Assembly (NCBI GenBank): GCA_022559845.1 | Contig: CM040118.1 | Location: 159,422,331-159,486,330 of the forward strand | Direction of reading: 5' to 3' | Source of the DNA: Amorphophallus konjac | Taxonomy: Eukaryota > Streptophyta > Magnoliopsida > Alismatales > Araceae | Length of the DNA stretch: 64,000 bases | Part shown: positions 1 through 10,632 of the stretch, piece after piece | How the letters are laid out: each line of letters starts with the position of its first letter | Position numbering within the stretch: position 1 is the stretch's first letter | Position numbers and translations under genes: made by a program | The notes under the pieces: model-generated | Told to the model about the DNA's origin: nothing | Seen by the model: the letters and a program-made list of their open reading frames with translations, nothing else | Database searches by the model: none

Positions 1-1
1 C

Positions 2-3000
2 GGTCTGACCATCTGTCTGGGGATGGTATGCAGTGGAAAACTTGAGGTGCGTACCCATCATATGCCATAGTGTCTTCCAAAAATAGGAAGTGAACCTAAC
101 ATCACGGTCAGACACTATAGTGCGAGGCAACCCGAACTTGCACACCACATGAGTAAGGAATAGGCGGGCTACCCTAGAAGCATCCGAAGTCTTTGAGCAA
201 GGGATAAAGAGGGCCATCTTCGAGAAACGGTCAACCACCACATAGACCGAATCATGCTTCCTGGAGGTACGTGGCAATCCCAAAACAAAATCCATGCTGA
301 CATCCTGCCACGGGGCATCAGGCACGGGGAGAGGCGTATAAAGGCCCGAGCTTTGCTTCTTCATTTTGGCCGTAGCACATGTACGGCACTGAGCCACGAT
401 GTTAGCAACATCGCGCTTCAAGCTCGGCCAATAAAATCGATGCTCCACTGCCTCAATAGTCTTGTTCCGACCAAAGTGGCCGGCTAGACCTCCCGCATGT
501 AGTTCCCACACTAGGAAATCTCGAACCGAAGTTCGGGGAACACATAGCCTGCTACCTCGAAAGAGGTAACCCTCCTGAAGCACATAATCATCATGGTCTC
601 TCGAGGGCCCGGCCTGGAGAGTAGTAAAAATCTGACCGAAGTCAGGACAATCAACATAGGCCTCCTTCATCTTCTCTAGCCCTATGACCTCGGCACTCAT
701 GGTGGTAAGAAGACATGCTCGCCGACTCAAGGCATCGGCCACCTTGTTCTCCACTCCAGCCTTATGTTTTAGCACAAAGGTGAACTGCTGGAGATACTCA
801 ACCCAACGACTATGACGCGAATTCAGCTTCTTTTGGGAATGGAGGTACCTCAAAGCCTCATGATCGGAGTATAAGACAAACTCCTGATGTAATAGGTAAT
901 GCCTCCAATGCCTAAGAGCCTGAACAACTGCGTAAAACTCTTTATCATATGTGGAATATCGCAGTTTCGCATCATTCAGCTTCTCGCTGAAATATGCGAT
1001 CGGGTGGGACTCCTGACTCAAAACTCCTCCTATCCCAACACCCGACGCATCACAACAGACCTCAAACACCTTCGAGAAATTAGGCAGTCGAAGGATAGGT
1101 GTCTGGGTCATGCGCTCCTTGATGTCCCTGAAGGCAGCAGATGCGGCCTTCGTCCATACAAATGTGCCCTTACGGATGCAATCCGTGATCGGGGCAGTGA
1201 CGGAGCTAAATCCGCGGATGAAGCGACGATAGAACGTCGCAAGGCCATGAAAGCTGCGGACATCATGAACCGTACGGGGTTCCGGCCACTCAACAATGGC
1301 CCGGACCTTCTCCGGATCGGCGGAGACCCCAGTACTAGACACAATGAAACCCAAGAAGGTAAGCTGAGATGTCATGAAAGCACACTTCTGTGGGTTCGCA
1401 AACAACTGCTCTCGCCGAAGAAGTATACAGACCTGCCGAAGGTGGTCTAAGTGGTCCCCTGTGGTGCGGCTATAGATAAGGATATCATCAAAATACACCA
1501 CTACAAAGACTCCAATGAAAGGTCGAAGGACCTGAGTCATGAGCCGCATGAAAGTGCTAGGGGCATTGGTCAACCCAAAAGGCATGACCAACCACTCATA
1601 TAGACCGTCCTTGGTCTTAAATGCGGTCTTCCACTCATCACCTGGCCTAATCCTCACCTGATGATAGCCGCTCTTAAGATCGATCTTCGAAAAGATAGTG
1701 GCACCTGCCATCATGTCCAGCATGTCATCAAGGCGGGGAATAGGGAACCTGTACTTCACGGTGATTTTGTTAATGGCACGACTATCAATGCACATTCTCC
1801 ACGTGCCATCCTTCTTCGGGGCGAGTAATGCGGGTACAGCACATGGACTCACGCTGTCCCGGACAGATCCTCTCTGCACAAGCTCATCGACCTGCCGTTT
1901 AAGCTCGGCATGCTCCGTGGGGCTCATTCGATAATGAGGAAGATTGGGCAAAGAAGAGCCCGGAACAAGGTCGATGGCATGCTGAATATCCCGCATAGGT
2001 GGGAGTCCCTCGGGAAGCTCATCGGGGAATACATCAGCATACTCCTGCAGAATGGGAACAACCTCGGGTGGGAGCTCACCCTCGGAGTCCCGCTCCACCT
2101 CTCGGACCGTAATGGCAAACACCGGACAGCCCTGACTAAGCTCCTGCTCCATTTCCCGGGAGCTAATCATCATCAATCTCCTCGTCGAGGGCTCTCCTGG
2201 GCCAGAGGTAACGGTCATAGCCCGAGCTGGGGATGGGGTACTAGGCCCGGGAACGGAAGGCTTCGGAGTACTAGGGCCAGTAGGACCCCTAACAGATGGG
2301 CTCCTGGGCCGAACGGGTTGGAGGGTGACCCGCTGGCCATCGTGGTCGAAGGTACAGGTGTTCGACCGACCATGGAGTGTGGCATCTCGGTCGAATAACC
2401 ACGGCCTACCAAGAATGATACTTCCCACTTCCATGGGAAGAACATCACACCAGATCTCGTCACGGTAGGAGTGGAGCTGCAGCGGGACCAAGCACCGCAG
2501 CCTGACCAAAATGGAAGTTGTATCCACCCATGATACCTGGTAGGGGCAAGGGTGGTCTACGGGTGTGAGACCAAGACGAGTGACAGCGTTCGTGGAGATT
2601 GCATTGATACAACTCCCGCTATCGATGACCACCTTGCAAATTTGTTTTCCCAGCCTACAGAATACATGAAGGATAGTGGTCCGACGCCAGTCATCACTGA
2701 CCTGTGGCTGGGTGAGGATACATCTGACGACCCCCACATGGGTATCGTCTAACTGCTGGGCATCCTGGGCCTCACCTCCCATCTCATAGTACTCGTCAGC
2801 TAGCTCTTCATCTGCCTCATAGCTGACTAACTCTAGGCCCGCAGGGGTGGTATCCTCAGCCTGTGTGTCCCCAATGTGAAGAGATGGGCGAGTGGGACAC
2901 TGGTTGGCGAAATGGCCAAACCCATTGCAGCGATAACACTGCTGCCGTGATCCACTAGGCTCCCCAATCATAGGTCCTTTACCTTTATCCTCCCGACGGA

Positions 3001-4225
3001 TAGGAGGCGTAGGCAACAAAGGACGTGCGGGTGGTGCAGGTGCCGATGGACGGGCTATGGGTGGGGCCGTAAGATGCTGGGGACGAGGAAGGTCCCTCGG
3101 GGGTGGAGGGCGAGGCCTAGGAGCAAAGGGCTCGTGGCGAGCGGGCTCCTGAGGTCGAGCCATGGGGGCCCTCAGATATGTGCCAGATGAGCCACGGGAC
3201 TCGACACTACGAAGGGGAAAGGAGCCCAACCGATGGGGTGACTCGAACTCGGCCTCGAACTGCTCCAATTCGAGAGCAATCTGATATGCCTGCTCCAAAG
3301 TGGTGGCATTGCGGCGAAAGAGTTCATATTGATAATTAGGCCGCAAACCTCTCCGAAAGCGGGATATCGTCATGGTGCTCTCTTCCGTGACCCCGCACCG
3401 CAAATAATACTCATCGAACTCGGCGGTGTACTCGGTCACGGATCGGTTCCCTTGGGAGATGCTTTGCCACTTGTCTATAAGACGTTGGCGATATGAGGCA
3501 GGAAGGTACTTCTCCCTCAATTTGAGTTTCATATCATCCCAGGTACCGATTTGGGGTTGACGTCGCTGGTTGAGCAGGCTCTCCACATTGATCCAATAAG
3601 TTTGGGCCTGCCCTGGCAGCTTCATCTTCGCATATCGGACTCTTTGGTGGTCCGTCATCTCAAACCACTCGAAGTACCGGTCCATACCGGCCTCCCAATC
3701 TAGATACACCCTAGGGTCCAAGGACCCGCTAAAAGTGGGAGGGTCCGCACGCACACCCCTAAGAATGCGGTCGTCATCCTCGTCATCACGATTCCGTCGT
3801 TGATGACGACGACCGTTACCCCCGTGATCATTGTCGGAGGCATAATCATCCACTATAGGCGCCTGTTGCCTCCCGACATCCTCTACCTGAGCCCTTGGCA
3901 CAGCGGGTTGCTGCACCGGCTCTTGTTGGTCGTTCATCGGCGCGGGTTGCGCCGCTACTGGGCCCCTCTCTAGGACGGCAATCCTCCCAACAAGGCCTTG
4001 AATGGACTGCTCCGAAACCCCGGCCCGATCCTCGAGGACCTTCATCCTCCCTTCTAGACGCGTCCCTATGCCATCCATACGCGTACTAAGACCATCCATA
4101 CGCGTGTCTAAACGATCCATGATGGCCCGGAACATCTCGGCCGTGGAAGACTCATCGGAACTACGGGCTCGGGAGTCCGCCATAGGTGGTGGTGGCGAGT
4201 ATTGGGTGCCTCGACGGGTGGGCAT
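2..4225 (-). CDS. Gag-Pol polyprotein of chromovirus-like element (partial, no stop seen)
   Basis: One frame is open from an ATG at 4225 to the window edge, 1408 codons. Residues 1-60 contain repeats of the type TRMDGL/TRLEG, probably a short coiled coil. A Gag capsid-like region follows. A CCHC knuckle (C-x2-C-x4-H-x4-C) lies at about residues 430-443, and the protease DSG at about 535. The RT catalytic YFDD is at 911-914, followed by RNase H with CCDASG and SDHEAL. The integrase has an HHCC zinc domain, then catalytic Asp at about 1312 and 1373. The expected catalytic Glu falls exactly on the window edge. I checked the frame at the start, knuckle, protease, RT and both integrase aspartates, and all agree. 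The protein would copy the element RNA in virus-like particles and integrate the cDNA. Confidence 0.9.
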   Translation of the reverse strand, partial: MPTRRGTQYSPPPPMADSRARSSDESSTAEMFRAIMDRLDTRMDGLSTRMDGIGTRLEGRMKVLEDRAGVSEQSIQGLVGRIAVLERGPVAAQPAPMNDQQEPVQQPAVPRAQVEDVGRQQAPIVDDYASDNDHGGNGRRHQRRNRDDEDDDRILRGVRADPPTFSGSLDPRVYLDWEAGMDRYFEWFEMTDHQRVRYAKMKLPGQAQTYWINVESLLNQRRQPQIGTWDDMKLKLREKYLPASYRQRLIDKWQSISQGNRSVTEYTAEFDEYYLRCGVTEESTMTISRFRRGLRPNYQYELFRRNATTLEQAYQIALELEQFEAEFESPHRLGSFPLRSVESRGSSGTYLRAPMARPQEPARHEPFAPRPRPPPPRDLPRPQHLTAPPIARPSAPAPPARPLLPTPPIRREDKGKGPMIGEPSGSRQQCYRCNGFGHFANQCPTRPSLHIGDTQAEDTTPAGLELVSYEADEELADEYYEMGGEAQDAQQLDDTHVGVVRCILTQPQVSDDWRRTTILHVFCRLGKQICKVVIDSGSCINAISTNAVTRLGLTPVDHPCPYQVSWVDTTSILVRLRCLVPLQLHSYRDEIWCDVLPMEVGSIILGRPWLFDRDATLHGRSNTCTFDHDGQRVTLQPVRPRSPSVRGPTGPSTPKPSVPGPSTPSPARAMTVTSGPGEPSTRRLMMISSREMEQELSQGCPVFAITVREVERDSEGELPPEVVPILQEYADVFPDELPEGLPPMRDIQHAIDLVPGSSLPNLPHYRMSPTEHAELKRQVDELVQRGSVRDSVSPCAVPALLAPKKDGTWRMCIDSRAINKITVKYRFPIPRLDDMLDMMAGATIFSKIDLKSGYHQVRIRPGDEWKTAFKTKDGLYEWLVMPFGLTNAPSTFMRLMTQVLRPFIGVFVVVYFDDILIYSRTTGDHLDHLRQVCILLRREQLFANPQKCAFMTSQLTFLGFIVSSTGVSADPEKVRAIVEWPEPRTVHDVRSFHGLATFYRRFIRGFSSVTAPITDCIRKGTFVWTKAASAAFRDIKERMTQTPILRLPNFSKVFEVCCDASGVGIGGVLSQESHPIAYFSEKLNDAKLRYSTYDKEFYAVVQALRHWRHYLLHQEFVLYSDHEALRYLHSQKKLNSRHSRWVEYLQQFTFVLKHKAGVENKVADALSRRACLLTTMSAEVIGLEKMKEAYVDCPDFGQIFTTLQAGPSRDHDDYVLQEGYLFRGSRLCVPRTSVRDFLVWELHAGGLAGHFGRNKTIEAVEHRFYWPSLKRDVANIVAQCRTCATAKMKKQSSGLYTPLPVPDAPWQDVSMDFVLGLPRTSRKHDSVYVVVDRFSKMALFIPCSKTSDASRVARLFLTHVVCKFGLPRTIVSDRDVRFTSYFWKTLWHMMGTHLKFSTAYHPQTDGQT

Positions 4226-4579
4226 GCAAAGACGTACGGACTAGGTGACAACGACCGACTAATGCAAACACACTAAATGATACACTTAGACCTAATTGCA
4301 ATTTGAAAACACTCCTTTTTTGGTATTTTGAAAGAATGTAATTTAAAACACTTTTTTTTTTTTTGAAAAGAATGAGACTCGACTACACCCTAGACACGGC
4401 CAAGACTCGGTACGCGGCGGAGGTAATCGACCCGAAGGTCACTCGCGCAAGTGTGTGGTCTTCCCGGTAGGCGAAGCCTAACGGTCGGACAACACCTTTG
4501 GATATACCGAGTGAAGGTGTGTGTGGGGTAACCTTAGACTATGCAAGACTTATGCAACGACTACCCTAGACTCGACTTG
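4226..4579 (-). other. Untranslated leader between primer site and gag
   Basis: About 350 bp with no long frame, lying between the primer site and the Gag start. It contains homopolymer T runs near 4315 and 4350. In Ty3/Gypsy elements this interval carries RNA packaging signals; none can be pinned down here. Confidence 0.7.
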
Positions 4580-4590
4580 CTCTGATACCA
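4580..4590 (-). promoter_or_regulatory. Primer binding site, initiator tRNA-Met type
   Basis: On the minus strand the sequence reads TGGTATCAGAG, the standard plant primer site complementary to the 3' end of initiator tRNA-Met. It lies 3 nt inside the LTR end at 4594. It fixes the element's orientation and shows that 4594-5176 is an LTR rather than an unrelated fold-back element. Confidence 0.9.
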
Positions 4591-4593
4591 AAC

Positions 4594-4802
4594 TGATGCG
4601 GGACGGACTCAGGAGACGACACTATATGGTGCCACCCTCGGACTCTAGATGAAGACGCGACCAGCAGCACACACCAGGGAGACACTAAGCCCGACACTAC
4701 GAGCTCCTAGTGGTAAAACGTCGCTAACAGAAGTGGAAGCTCACTCGTCGTCCCAAGCGAGGGAAAGCGCGGACCGTGCGCGGTTAAGGAACCGGCGGAG
4801 GT
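4594..4802. repeat. Left arm of 209-bp inverted repeat
   Basis: By eye this is the reverse complement of 4968-5176 with two base differences (near 4697 and 4772). A transcript through the LTR could fold into a duplex of about 200 bp. Confidence 0.9.
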
Positions 4803-4967
4803 AATGGTCCGAACCTCTTGGCGTTCATTTGCTTAGCTAGTATACGGTCTTTTGCCGCTGCCGAGAGTGTAGGTACTAGCCTGTGTGTCCATGTCACCGC
4901 TGTGAGAGTGAGAGTGACCCGTCCCGCGACTCGATCCGAGTCCGGAAGTTGAGTCGGACTACCCTTG

Positions 4968-5176
4968 ACCTCCGCCGGTTCCTTAACCGCGCACGGTTCG
5001 CGCTTTCCCTCGCTTGGGACGACGAGTGAGCTTCCACTTCTGTTAGCGACGTTTTACCACTAGGAGCTCATAGTGTCGGGCTTAGTGTCTCCCTGGTGTG
5101 TGCTGCTGGTCGCGTCTTCATCTAGAGTCCGAGGGTGGCACCATATAGTGTCGTCTCCTGAGTCCGTCCCGCATCA
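4968..5176. repeat. Right arm of 209-bp inverted repeat
   Basis: Partner of 4594-4802, ending exactly at the LTR end. The 165-bp loop between the arms (4803-4967) is not itself obviously repetitive. Confidence 0.9.
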
Positions 5177-6724
5177 AGAAGTGGTGATGATAAATGTGAC
5201 AGGCAAGCACACGAATACAAGCGGTATTAAAGTGAGATGCTGCACGCAAATATAATCATGCAAAATTGATTTGTTTTCTTTTTTTATATTTGGTATTTTT
5301 TTATTTTATAAAAAAGATTTTTTTTTGCTTGCAAATATGTACATTTTCTCTTTTCCATTTTTTGTTATTTTATCATCTCAATTTTTTATTGCTAACGCCC
5401 GGCAAGCACCCAAATGGCACCTAACCTTCGTTGGAACAGGGGTTTCTTACTAACCTCCCAGGTATCCTAAGTGCACATCTAGGTTGATTTGGGCCTCTAG
5501 ACCCCTCGAATGATGATCCCGCCAACTAAGACTTACCCTGATGACAATACCGTCATGCCATGCTTAGGCTCCCAGTCGCTTCCGACCACAGGGATTCACC
5601 CAAAAGGTGTTTGAGGTAAAAGATTTGCCCGACCCGGGTCTGTTTTCTCACAATTCTAGATGGTATATGATGGAACACCCTGGAACCCTAACGACCAACC
5701 GCGCGACGCTGACCCGGAATCAGACGCCGTCGCACCCATAGGTGACGCGCTTGCATTGGCCTAAGTCCGAGGTTAAACAAGAAGACATCAAGGTGGTAAA
5801 TAGGGGTCTTGACCAGCCAGAAACACAGAGACTCCTTCGCAGCGATAGCTTTTACTTTTCAAAGTAGGCAACCAAATGTGTATATTAAAATAAGGTCGCA
5901 GACCCTAGGCAGTTTTCATCCTTCAGAAACTCCATCGAACCTTCATCTTTAGAGGAAGAAGGAAGAGCGCAGGGGATAAACCTCCTGAGAGGACCGGTAA
6001 AGCCGTTAACCCGGCGAGCGAATAAGGGCCCATTAACTCTTTCCTTTCGGATAACTTCGGACCAAATCTCGAGCATTTACATTCCACGGCCCCTTTTGTG
6101 GATTCAGACTTTTGCTTTGAGGGGTTCCGTTTATCGCAACAGGCACGGTCACGACCAGACTTTTCTCTTGATTTTGATTTTGTATTTCTTTTTGTGAGGG
6201 AGATAAAGTCGTTTGACGTTTGTGGGCTCCCTTTTCGTATGCCTGCGGGGACACTGCCCTCTTCTCGTGCTCTGATCGATGCTCGAGGAAATGGATCCTA
6301 CTCTTGCCTTTGGGGTTTGAGTTTCGGTTTCTCATGCTCAGCGTTTTAAGGGCGCCGACTGTCTCATTTGGTCGAAGGGAAAAGAATAAAGATTACAGCT
6401 TCCGGAGATCTTCTGGGTGGGGCCCCACCGTAGGTGATGCTACCGACTTTTTTGAGTAAAATACATAAGTGAGCACATGTTAGCTTCCTTCGAGCGAGCA
6501 TAGGCTGACGTGGCCGGACAGGGATTTCCACGGTTCTGGCAAACCAAGACCCGGTGCCTACCAAGCCTTAATGGGCCCTATCCTAACATGAAGGTTAAAT
6601 GCAGGGACTTAACTATATGGTGACTGCCGGGCATCGGTATTTTGAATTTTCCATATTTTTAGTGGTTTTCAATATTTCTTTATTTTTGATGTTTTTTATC
6701 TTTTCATCATTTTTTTGTTTTGTG
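5177..6724 (-). other. 3' untranslated region of Tat-A
   Basis: No convincing gene. Next to the pol stop the minus strand is A-rich, matching the purine-rich tract after pol in Tat-B (19861 onward). Pyrimidine-rich low-complexity DNA lies at 5265-5395. The small open frames here show no domain. The remainder and the 3' LTR should lie left of the chromovirus, outside the window. Confidence 0.6.
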
Positions 6725-9700
6725 CTAAGGGTAGTATTTCTTAAGATAAAGCCCGTTCCAAGGGTGGGATAACTCGGTCCCTTCGGCGTTGACTAGCTTG
6801 TAGGCGTTGCCAGGGTACACGGCTTGAATTACAAATGGTCCTTCCCAATTGGGTTGGAGCTTAGAACGCGGACCTCCAGGTTTGACGAAAATTCTTTTTA
6901 CGACCATCTCACCAACTTTGAATTTTCTCTCAACGACTTTCTTTTGGTAAAAGCGAGCGAGTCTATTTTGATACACACGCGCGTGTTCGGCAGCGGCCAG
7001 CCGTTTCTCATCCAAGAGTTCCAACTGGGCGAGGAGTGAATTACGACGATCGTCGAGGGGAAATTCCTCGTCCAATTGTACCCTGAGAGAAGGGATCAGA
7101 GTCTCGTACGGGACTACCGCTTCCATACCATAAGTAAGGGCAAATGGAGTCTGCCCGGTGGGGGTACGGATTGAAGTGCGATAGGCCCATAGAGCTTCGA
7201 TAAGCTTTTCTGGCCAGTCTGAAAACTTACTAGACTCGCAAGTTTTTTTGATGATTTTGAGCAATGTTTTATTGGTGGACTCCGCTTGGCCGTTACCTTG
7301 TGGGTAATATGGCGATGAATGATGCAATGCAATTGAGTACCTTTTGCAGAGGTCCTGTAGGTCCTGAGAAATGAACTGTGGCCCATTGTCGGTGACGATC
7401 GTGCTTGGGATGCCGAATCTGGCAAGGATGTTCTTCATGATGAACTTGCAGACTGTTGACGCCTTGATTTCCGCGTAAGCTTCGGCTTCGGCCCATTTGG
7501 TGAAGTATTCCGTCGCAGTAAGGATGAAAGATTTCTGCTTGGTGAGGGAATTGGGATCACCTAGGGGACCAATGATGTCGAATGCCCACATGGAGAAAGG
7601 CCATGGGGAGGATATTGGATGAAGTGAGGAAGATGGTGAATGGATTTTATCGGCGTGAAGTTGACACTTGACACACCTACGGACATAGACAGCACAATCT
7701 TCTTCCATAGTGGGCCAATAAAAGCCTTGGCGAATGATCTTCTTGGCGAGCATCTGACTATTTACGTGGCCACTGCACACACCCGAGTGCGTCTCTTCTA
7801 CACATTTCCAAACCTCATCGTCACCAAGACATCTTAACAGAATACCAGTAAGGCTCCTCCTATAGAGTAGACCTCCAACCAAAGTATATTTCTGAGCCAC
7901 CCTTCTTATGGCTTTCTTGTCCTCTGTGGTGGCCCCTTCAGGATAAGACTGATCTTGGCAGTATTTGACAATTTCATAGAACCATGGTTTCTCTTCATCA
8001 GCCAGTTCTTCTTCGGCCTCTGCCAACATGATTTCCCTCTTCTCAAGGATATCTTCCTGCAGGATCTTCCTTGCTATCATGTCTTTGATATTTACGTAGG
8101 AAGCATCATCGATTGCAGGGGCGTGAAGTTTATAGATGGAAATGGACTTAAACCATCTTCCTAGAGGGAACCTTATGGATGATGCCAACGAGGCGAGGGC
8201 ATCGGCGAGAATATTCTGATGACGAGGGACATGAACAAAGATCAATTTGGCGAACAGTTTGGCAAAGGCAGCAGTGAGTTCTTGGTATGGCTTGAGTTTG
8301 GGATCGCGAGTGCGATATTTAGTGAGCACCTGGCGAAGGATGAGTTGACTATCACCTACGACTCGCAACTCAGTGATACGAAAAGAATGAGCGAGTTCTA
8401 GGCCAGCTAGAAGAGCTTCATATTCGGCTATATTATTGGTGACTGAAAATTTGAGCTGGTATGCCAATGGGAATGTGAGGCCTTCAGGCGACAGGAGGGC
8501 GATGTCGATTCCTCTCCCTTGAGAATTCAGAGCTCCATCAAAATATAGCATCCACATTGGCTCATCTGATTGGTTGATGGACATTAGTTCCTCATCTGGA
8601 AACTCTGATTGAACGGGATCGAACTTGGGAAGAAGATGGTGAGCGAGATGCTCGGCTATGGCATAGCCTTTAATCGCCTTTTGCTGGATGTAGGTGATGT
8701 CGAACTGAGAGAGAAAACTTTGCCAGCGTGCTAGCCTATCCGTAAGGACGGATTTCTCCAGAAGGAATTTGATAGGATTCATTCGAGCAATCAAGTGGAC
8801 CTCGTGAGCCAAGAAGTAGTGCTTCAATTTCTGCACTACCCAAACGAGGGCAGCACATGTTTTATCCATGCCGGTGTACTTCTGCTCACAGGGATTGAGA
8901 AGTTTGGACAAGTAATAGGTTGCCCGTTCCTTGCCTTCTTCATCAGCTTGTGCGAGGACGGCTCCTACGGAGTCATCCAAGACTGAGACGTAAAGGATCA
9001 GAGGTTTTTCCGGTTTGGGTGGAATGAGAACGGGTGGACTAGCCAGATATTCCTTTAACCCTTCAAAGGCTTTCTGACATTTAAAATTCCAGTGGAATTC
9101 TACTCCTGGCTTGGTCAACTCGTAGAGAGGTCTACACCTTTGTGAATGTTGGGACACAAACCGACGAATAAACTGTAACCTCCCGATTAAACCTCGGACT
9201 TTCCTCAAATTCTTGGGAGGCGGCATATCCCTGATAGCCTTAGCTTTGTCAGGATCTATCTCGATCCCTCTTTTGCTCACAATGAACCCCAGCAATTTAC
9301 CTGACGACACACCAAACACACACTTCTTCGGGTTCATTTTCAATTGGAACTCTCTTGACCTTTGCAAGACCTTAGCCAAAACTTCTGGATGTTCCATCCT
9401 GGTCCTTGATTTCACCAATAAGTCATCCACATACACTTCCAGATATATGTGCATCATGTCATGAAATATGGCCATCATCGCTCTTTGGTAAGTAGCTCCA
9501 GCATTCTTTAATCCGAACGGCATGACCACGTAACAATATGTTCCCCAAGGGATAGTGAATGACGTCTTTTCCTGATCCTCTTCTGCCAAAAAAATTTGAT
9601 TGTATCCTGAAAATCCATCCATGAAAGAGAGGGTTTCGTAGCCTGCCGTGTTATCAATCAGCACATCAATGTGAGGTAAGGGAAAATCATCCTTTGGACA

Positions 9701-10501
9701 CGCGCGGTTAAGGTCCCGGAAGTCGATGGAAATCCTGACTTTCCCATCTTTCTTCATGACCGGGACAATGTTCGCCACCCATTGAGGATAAAGAACGACT
9801 CTAATGAACCTGGCTTTGAGCTTATCGACCTCTTCTTTCATTTTCAAAGCCATCTGAGGGTGGAAACGCCTTAACCTTTGTTTTACCGAGATGGACCCTG
9901 GTTTTAGGGTTAAACGGTGTTCGACCAAGGTTGAATCCAGACCCAGCATATCCTCGTAGCTCCATGCAAACGTGTCCTTATATTCCTTGAGAATCTCAAT
10001 TAATGCCTCTTCTTCAGAGGGTGTTAGGTTGTCACTTATGAGGATGATCCTAGGGTCTTCCTCAGTTCCCAAGTTGACTTCTTTGGTGGATTCTTCTACG
10101 GCGGTTGACGGCTCGTCGAATCTCCTCATTCCACTAGCGTATGCGCCCGCCGCATCCTCATATTCTTCACCCTCATCTTCAGTGGGGCATTCTTCATCCG
10201 TGATCTCGTAGACTCCATACCCTTCATCAGATGCACAGTCGCCCTCGCATTCTATTTCGGGTAGCTGGATGGGATTTTCTAACAACTGGGGGATGGCAAG
10301 AAGGGCCTGACACCTGGCGGCCAAATCCAGAAGGAATCGACGAGGGATCTGCCTACCCTTGGATTTCTTTCTAGGTACTACCCTTGGCCTATCATTCCTA
10401 GATTGACTGACAATATTTACAGAAGAAGAGGAAGACGAAGAGGATGGTGTAGAATGTACAGGAGAAGACCCCTCAGAGGAGGGGTAGAAAAGGTCACTCA
10501 T
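6725..10501 (-). CDS. Tat-A pol: RT, RNase H, archaeal-type RNase H, integrase
   Basis: 1258 codons without interruption. The first 130 residues are Ser-rich then acidic. RT follows, with catalytic YVDD at about 357-360, then the Gypsy RNase H. A second RNase H with YFDGA (Asp at about 655) and NNIAEYEALL is the hallmark of Tat elements. The integrase has an HHCC region (about 915-955) and catalytic Asp 975, Asp 1038 and Glu 1074 (35 residues between the last two). It ends LYLKKYYP. The same frame is open upstream to about 10615 and reads as coding. It joins the frame of the preceding ORF if one base is gained in an A9 run (minus strand, 10602-10610). All visible catalytic residues are present, so this copy could supply enzymes in trans. 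Confidence 0.92.
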   Translation of the reverse strand: MSDLFYPSSEGSSPVHSTPSSSSSSSSVNIVSQSRNDRPRVVPRKKSKGRQIPRRFLLDLAARCQALLAIPQLLENPIQLPEIECEGDCASDEGYGVYEITDEECPTEDEGEEYEDAAGAYASGMRRFDEPSTAVEESTKEVNLGTEEDPRIILISDNLTPSEEEALIEILKEYKDTFAWSYEDMLGLDSTLVEHRLTLKPGSISVKQRLRRFHPQMALKMKEEVDKLKARFIRVVLYPQWVANIVPVMKKDGKVRISIDFRDLNRACPKDDFPLPHIDVLIDNTAGYETLSFMDGFSGYNQIFLAEEDQEKTSFTIPWGTYCYVVMPFGLKNAGATYQRAMMAIFHDMMHIYLEVYVDDLLVKSRTRMEHPEVLAKVLQRSREFQLKMNPKKCVFGVSSGKLLGFIVSKRGIEIDPDKAKAIRDMPPPKNLRKVRGLIGRLQFIRRFVSQHSQRCRPLYELTKPGVEFHWNFKCQKAFEGLKEYLASPPVLIPPKPEKPLILYVSVLDDSVGAVLAQADEEGKERATYYLSKLLNPCEQKYTGMDKTCAALVWVVQKLKHYFLAHEVHLIARMNPIKFLLEKSVLTDRLARWQSFLSQFDITYIQQKAIKGYAIAEHLAHHLLPKFDPVQSEFPDEELMSINQSDEPMWMLYFDGALNSQGRGIDIALLSPEGLTFPLAYQLKFSVTNNIAEYEALLAGLELAHSFRITELRVVGDSQLILRQVLTKYRTRDPKLKPYQELTAAFAKLFAKLIFVHVPRHQNILADALASLASSIRFPLGRWFKSISIYKLHAPAIDDASYVNIKDMIARKILQEDILEKREIMLAEAEEELADEEKPWFYEIVKYCQDQSYPEGATTEDKKAIRRVAQKYTLVGGLLYRRSLTGILLRCLGDDEVWKCVEETHSGVCSGHVNSQMLAKKIIRQGFYWPTMEEDCAVYVRRCVKCQLHADKIHSPSSSLHPISSPWPFSMWAFDIIGPLGDPNSLTKQKSFILTATEYFTKWAEAEAYAEIKASTVCKFIMKNILARFGIPSTIVTDNGPQFISQDLQDLCKRYSIALHHSSPYYPQGNGQAESTNKTLLKIIKKTCESSKFSDWPEKLIEALWAYRTSIRTPTGQTPFALTYGMEAVVPYETLIPSLRVQLDEEFPLDDRRNSLLAQLELLDEKRLAAAEHARVYQNRLARFYQKKVVERKFKVGEMVVKRIFVKPGGPRSKLQPNWEGPFVIQAVYPGNAYKLVNAEGTELSHPWNGLYLKKYYP

Positions 10502-10632
10502 CGGACCTTGGACGGGTGGTCCGCAAGGCGGTACGCACCCGTGGGAGATGTAGGAGGTTTCCTCAACGAAGATGTGTTGTTGGGGAGTTTGAAAATTGAC
10601 ATTTTTTTTTCGTTTTCATTTTTAATGACAAA

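Larger units (their letters stand above)
1..5176 (-). mobile_element. Chromovirus-like Ty3/Gypsy retrotransposon, 5' two-thirds
   Basis: Read right to left, this holds a 5' LTR (4594-5176), a tRNA-Met-type primer site (4580-4590), a leader, and a Gag-Pol frame that runs off the left edge. The order gag, protease, RT, RNase H, integrase is that of Ty3/Gypsy elements. Integrase and RT wording resembles chromoviruses (Galadriel/CRM-like), but the C-terminal chromodomain that would settle this lies outside the window. The right flank starting at 5177 looks like the 3' untranslated part of the Tat-A element, so this copy is nested in it. The target duplication is presumably AGAAG (5177-5181), but its partner is off-window. 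The open frame suggests a young copy. Confidence 0.85.
4594..5176 (-). repeat. 5' LTR of chromovirus-like element, palindromic
   Basis: 583 bp, beginning TGATGCGGGAC and ending GTCCCGCATCA, so both ends are TG...CA and mirror one another. The whole LTR is an inverted repeat: 4594-4802 pairs with 4968-5176 around a 165-bp loop. Only the 5' LTR is visible; the 3' copy is outside the window. No clear TATA box was found, though CTATATGG occurs in the arms. Confidence 0.85.

Noticed and set aside
899..1450. 183-codon plus-strand open frame
   Set aside because: It is the complement of conserved chromovirus RT and RNase H codons and shows no domain of its own.
4594..5176. Independent fold-back or MITE element
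   Set aside because: The primer binding site is 3 nt from one end and the Gag-Pol orientation agrees, so it is best read as the LTR.
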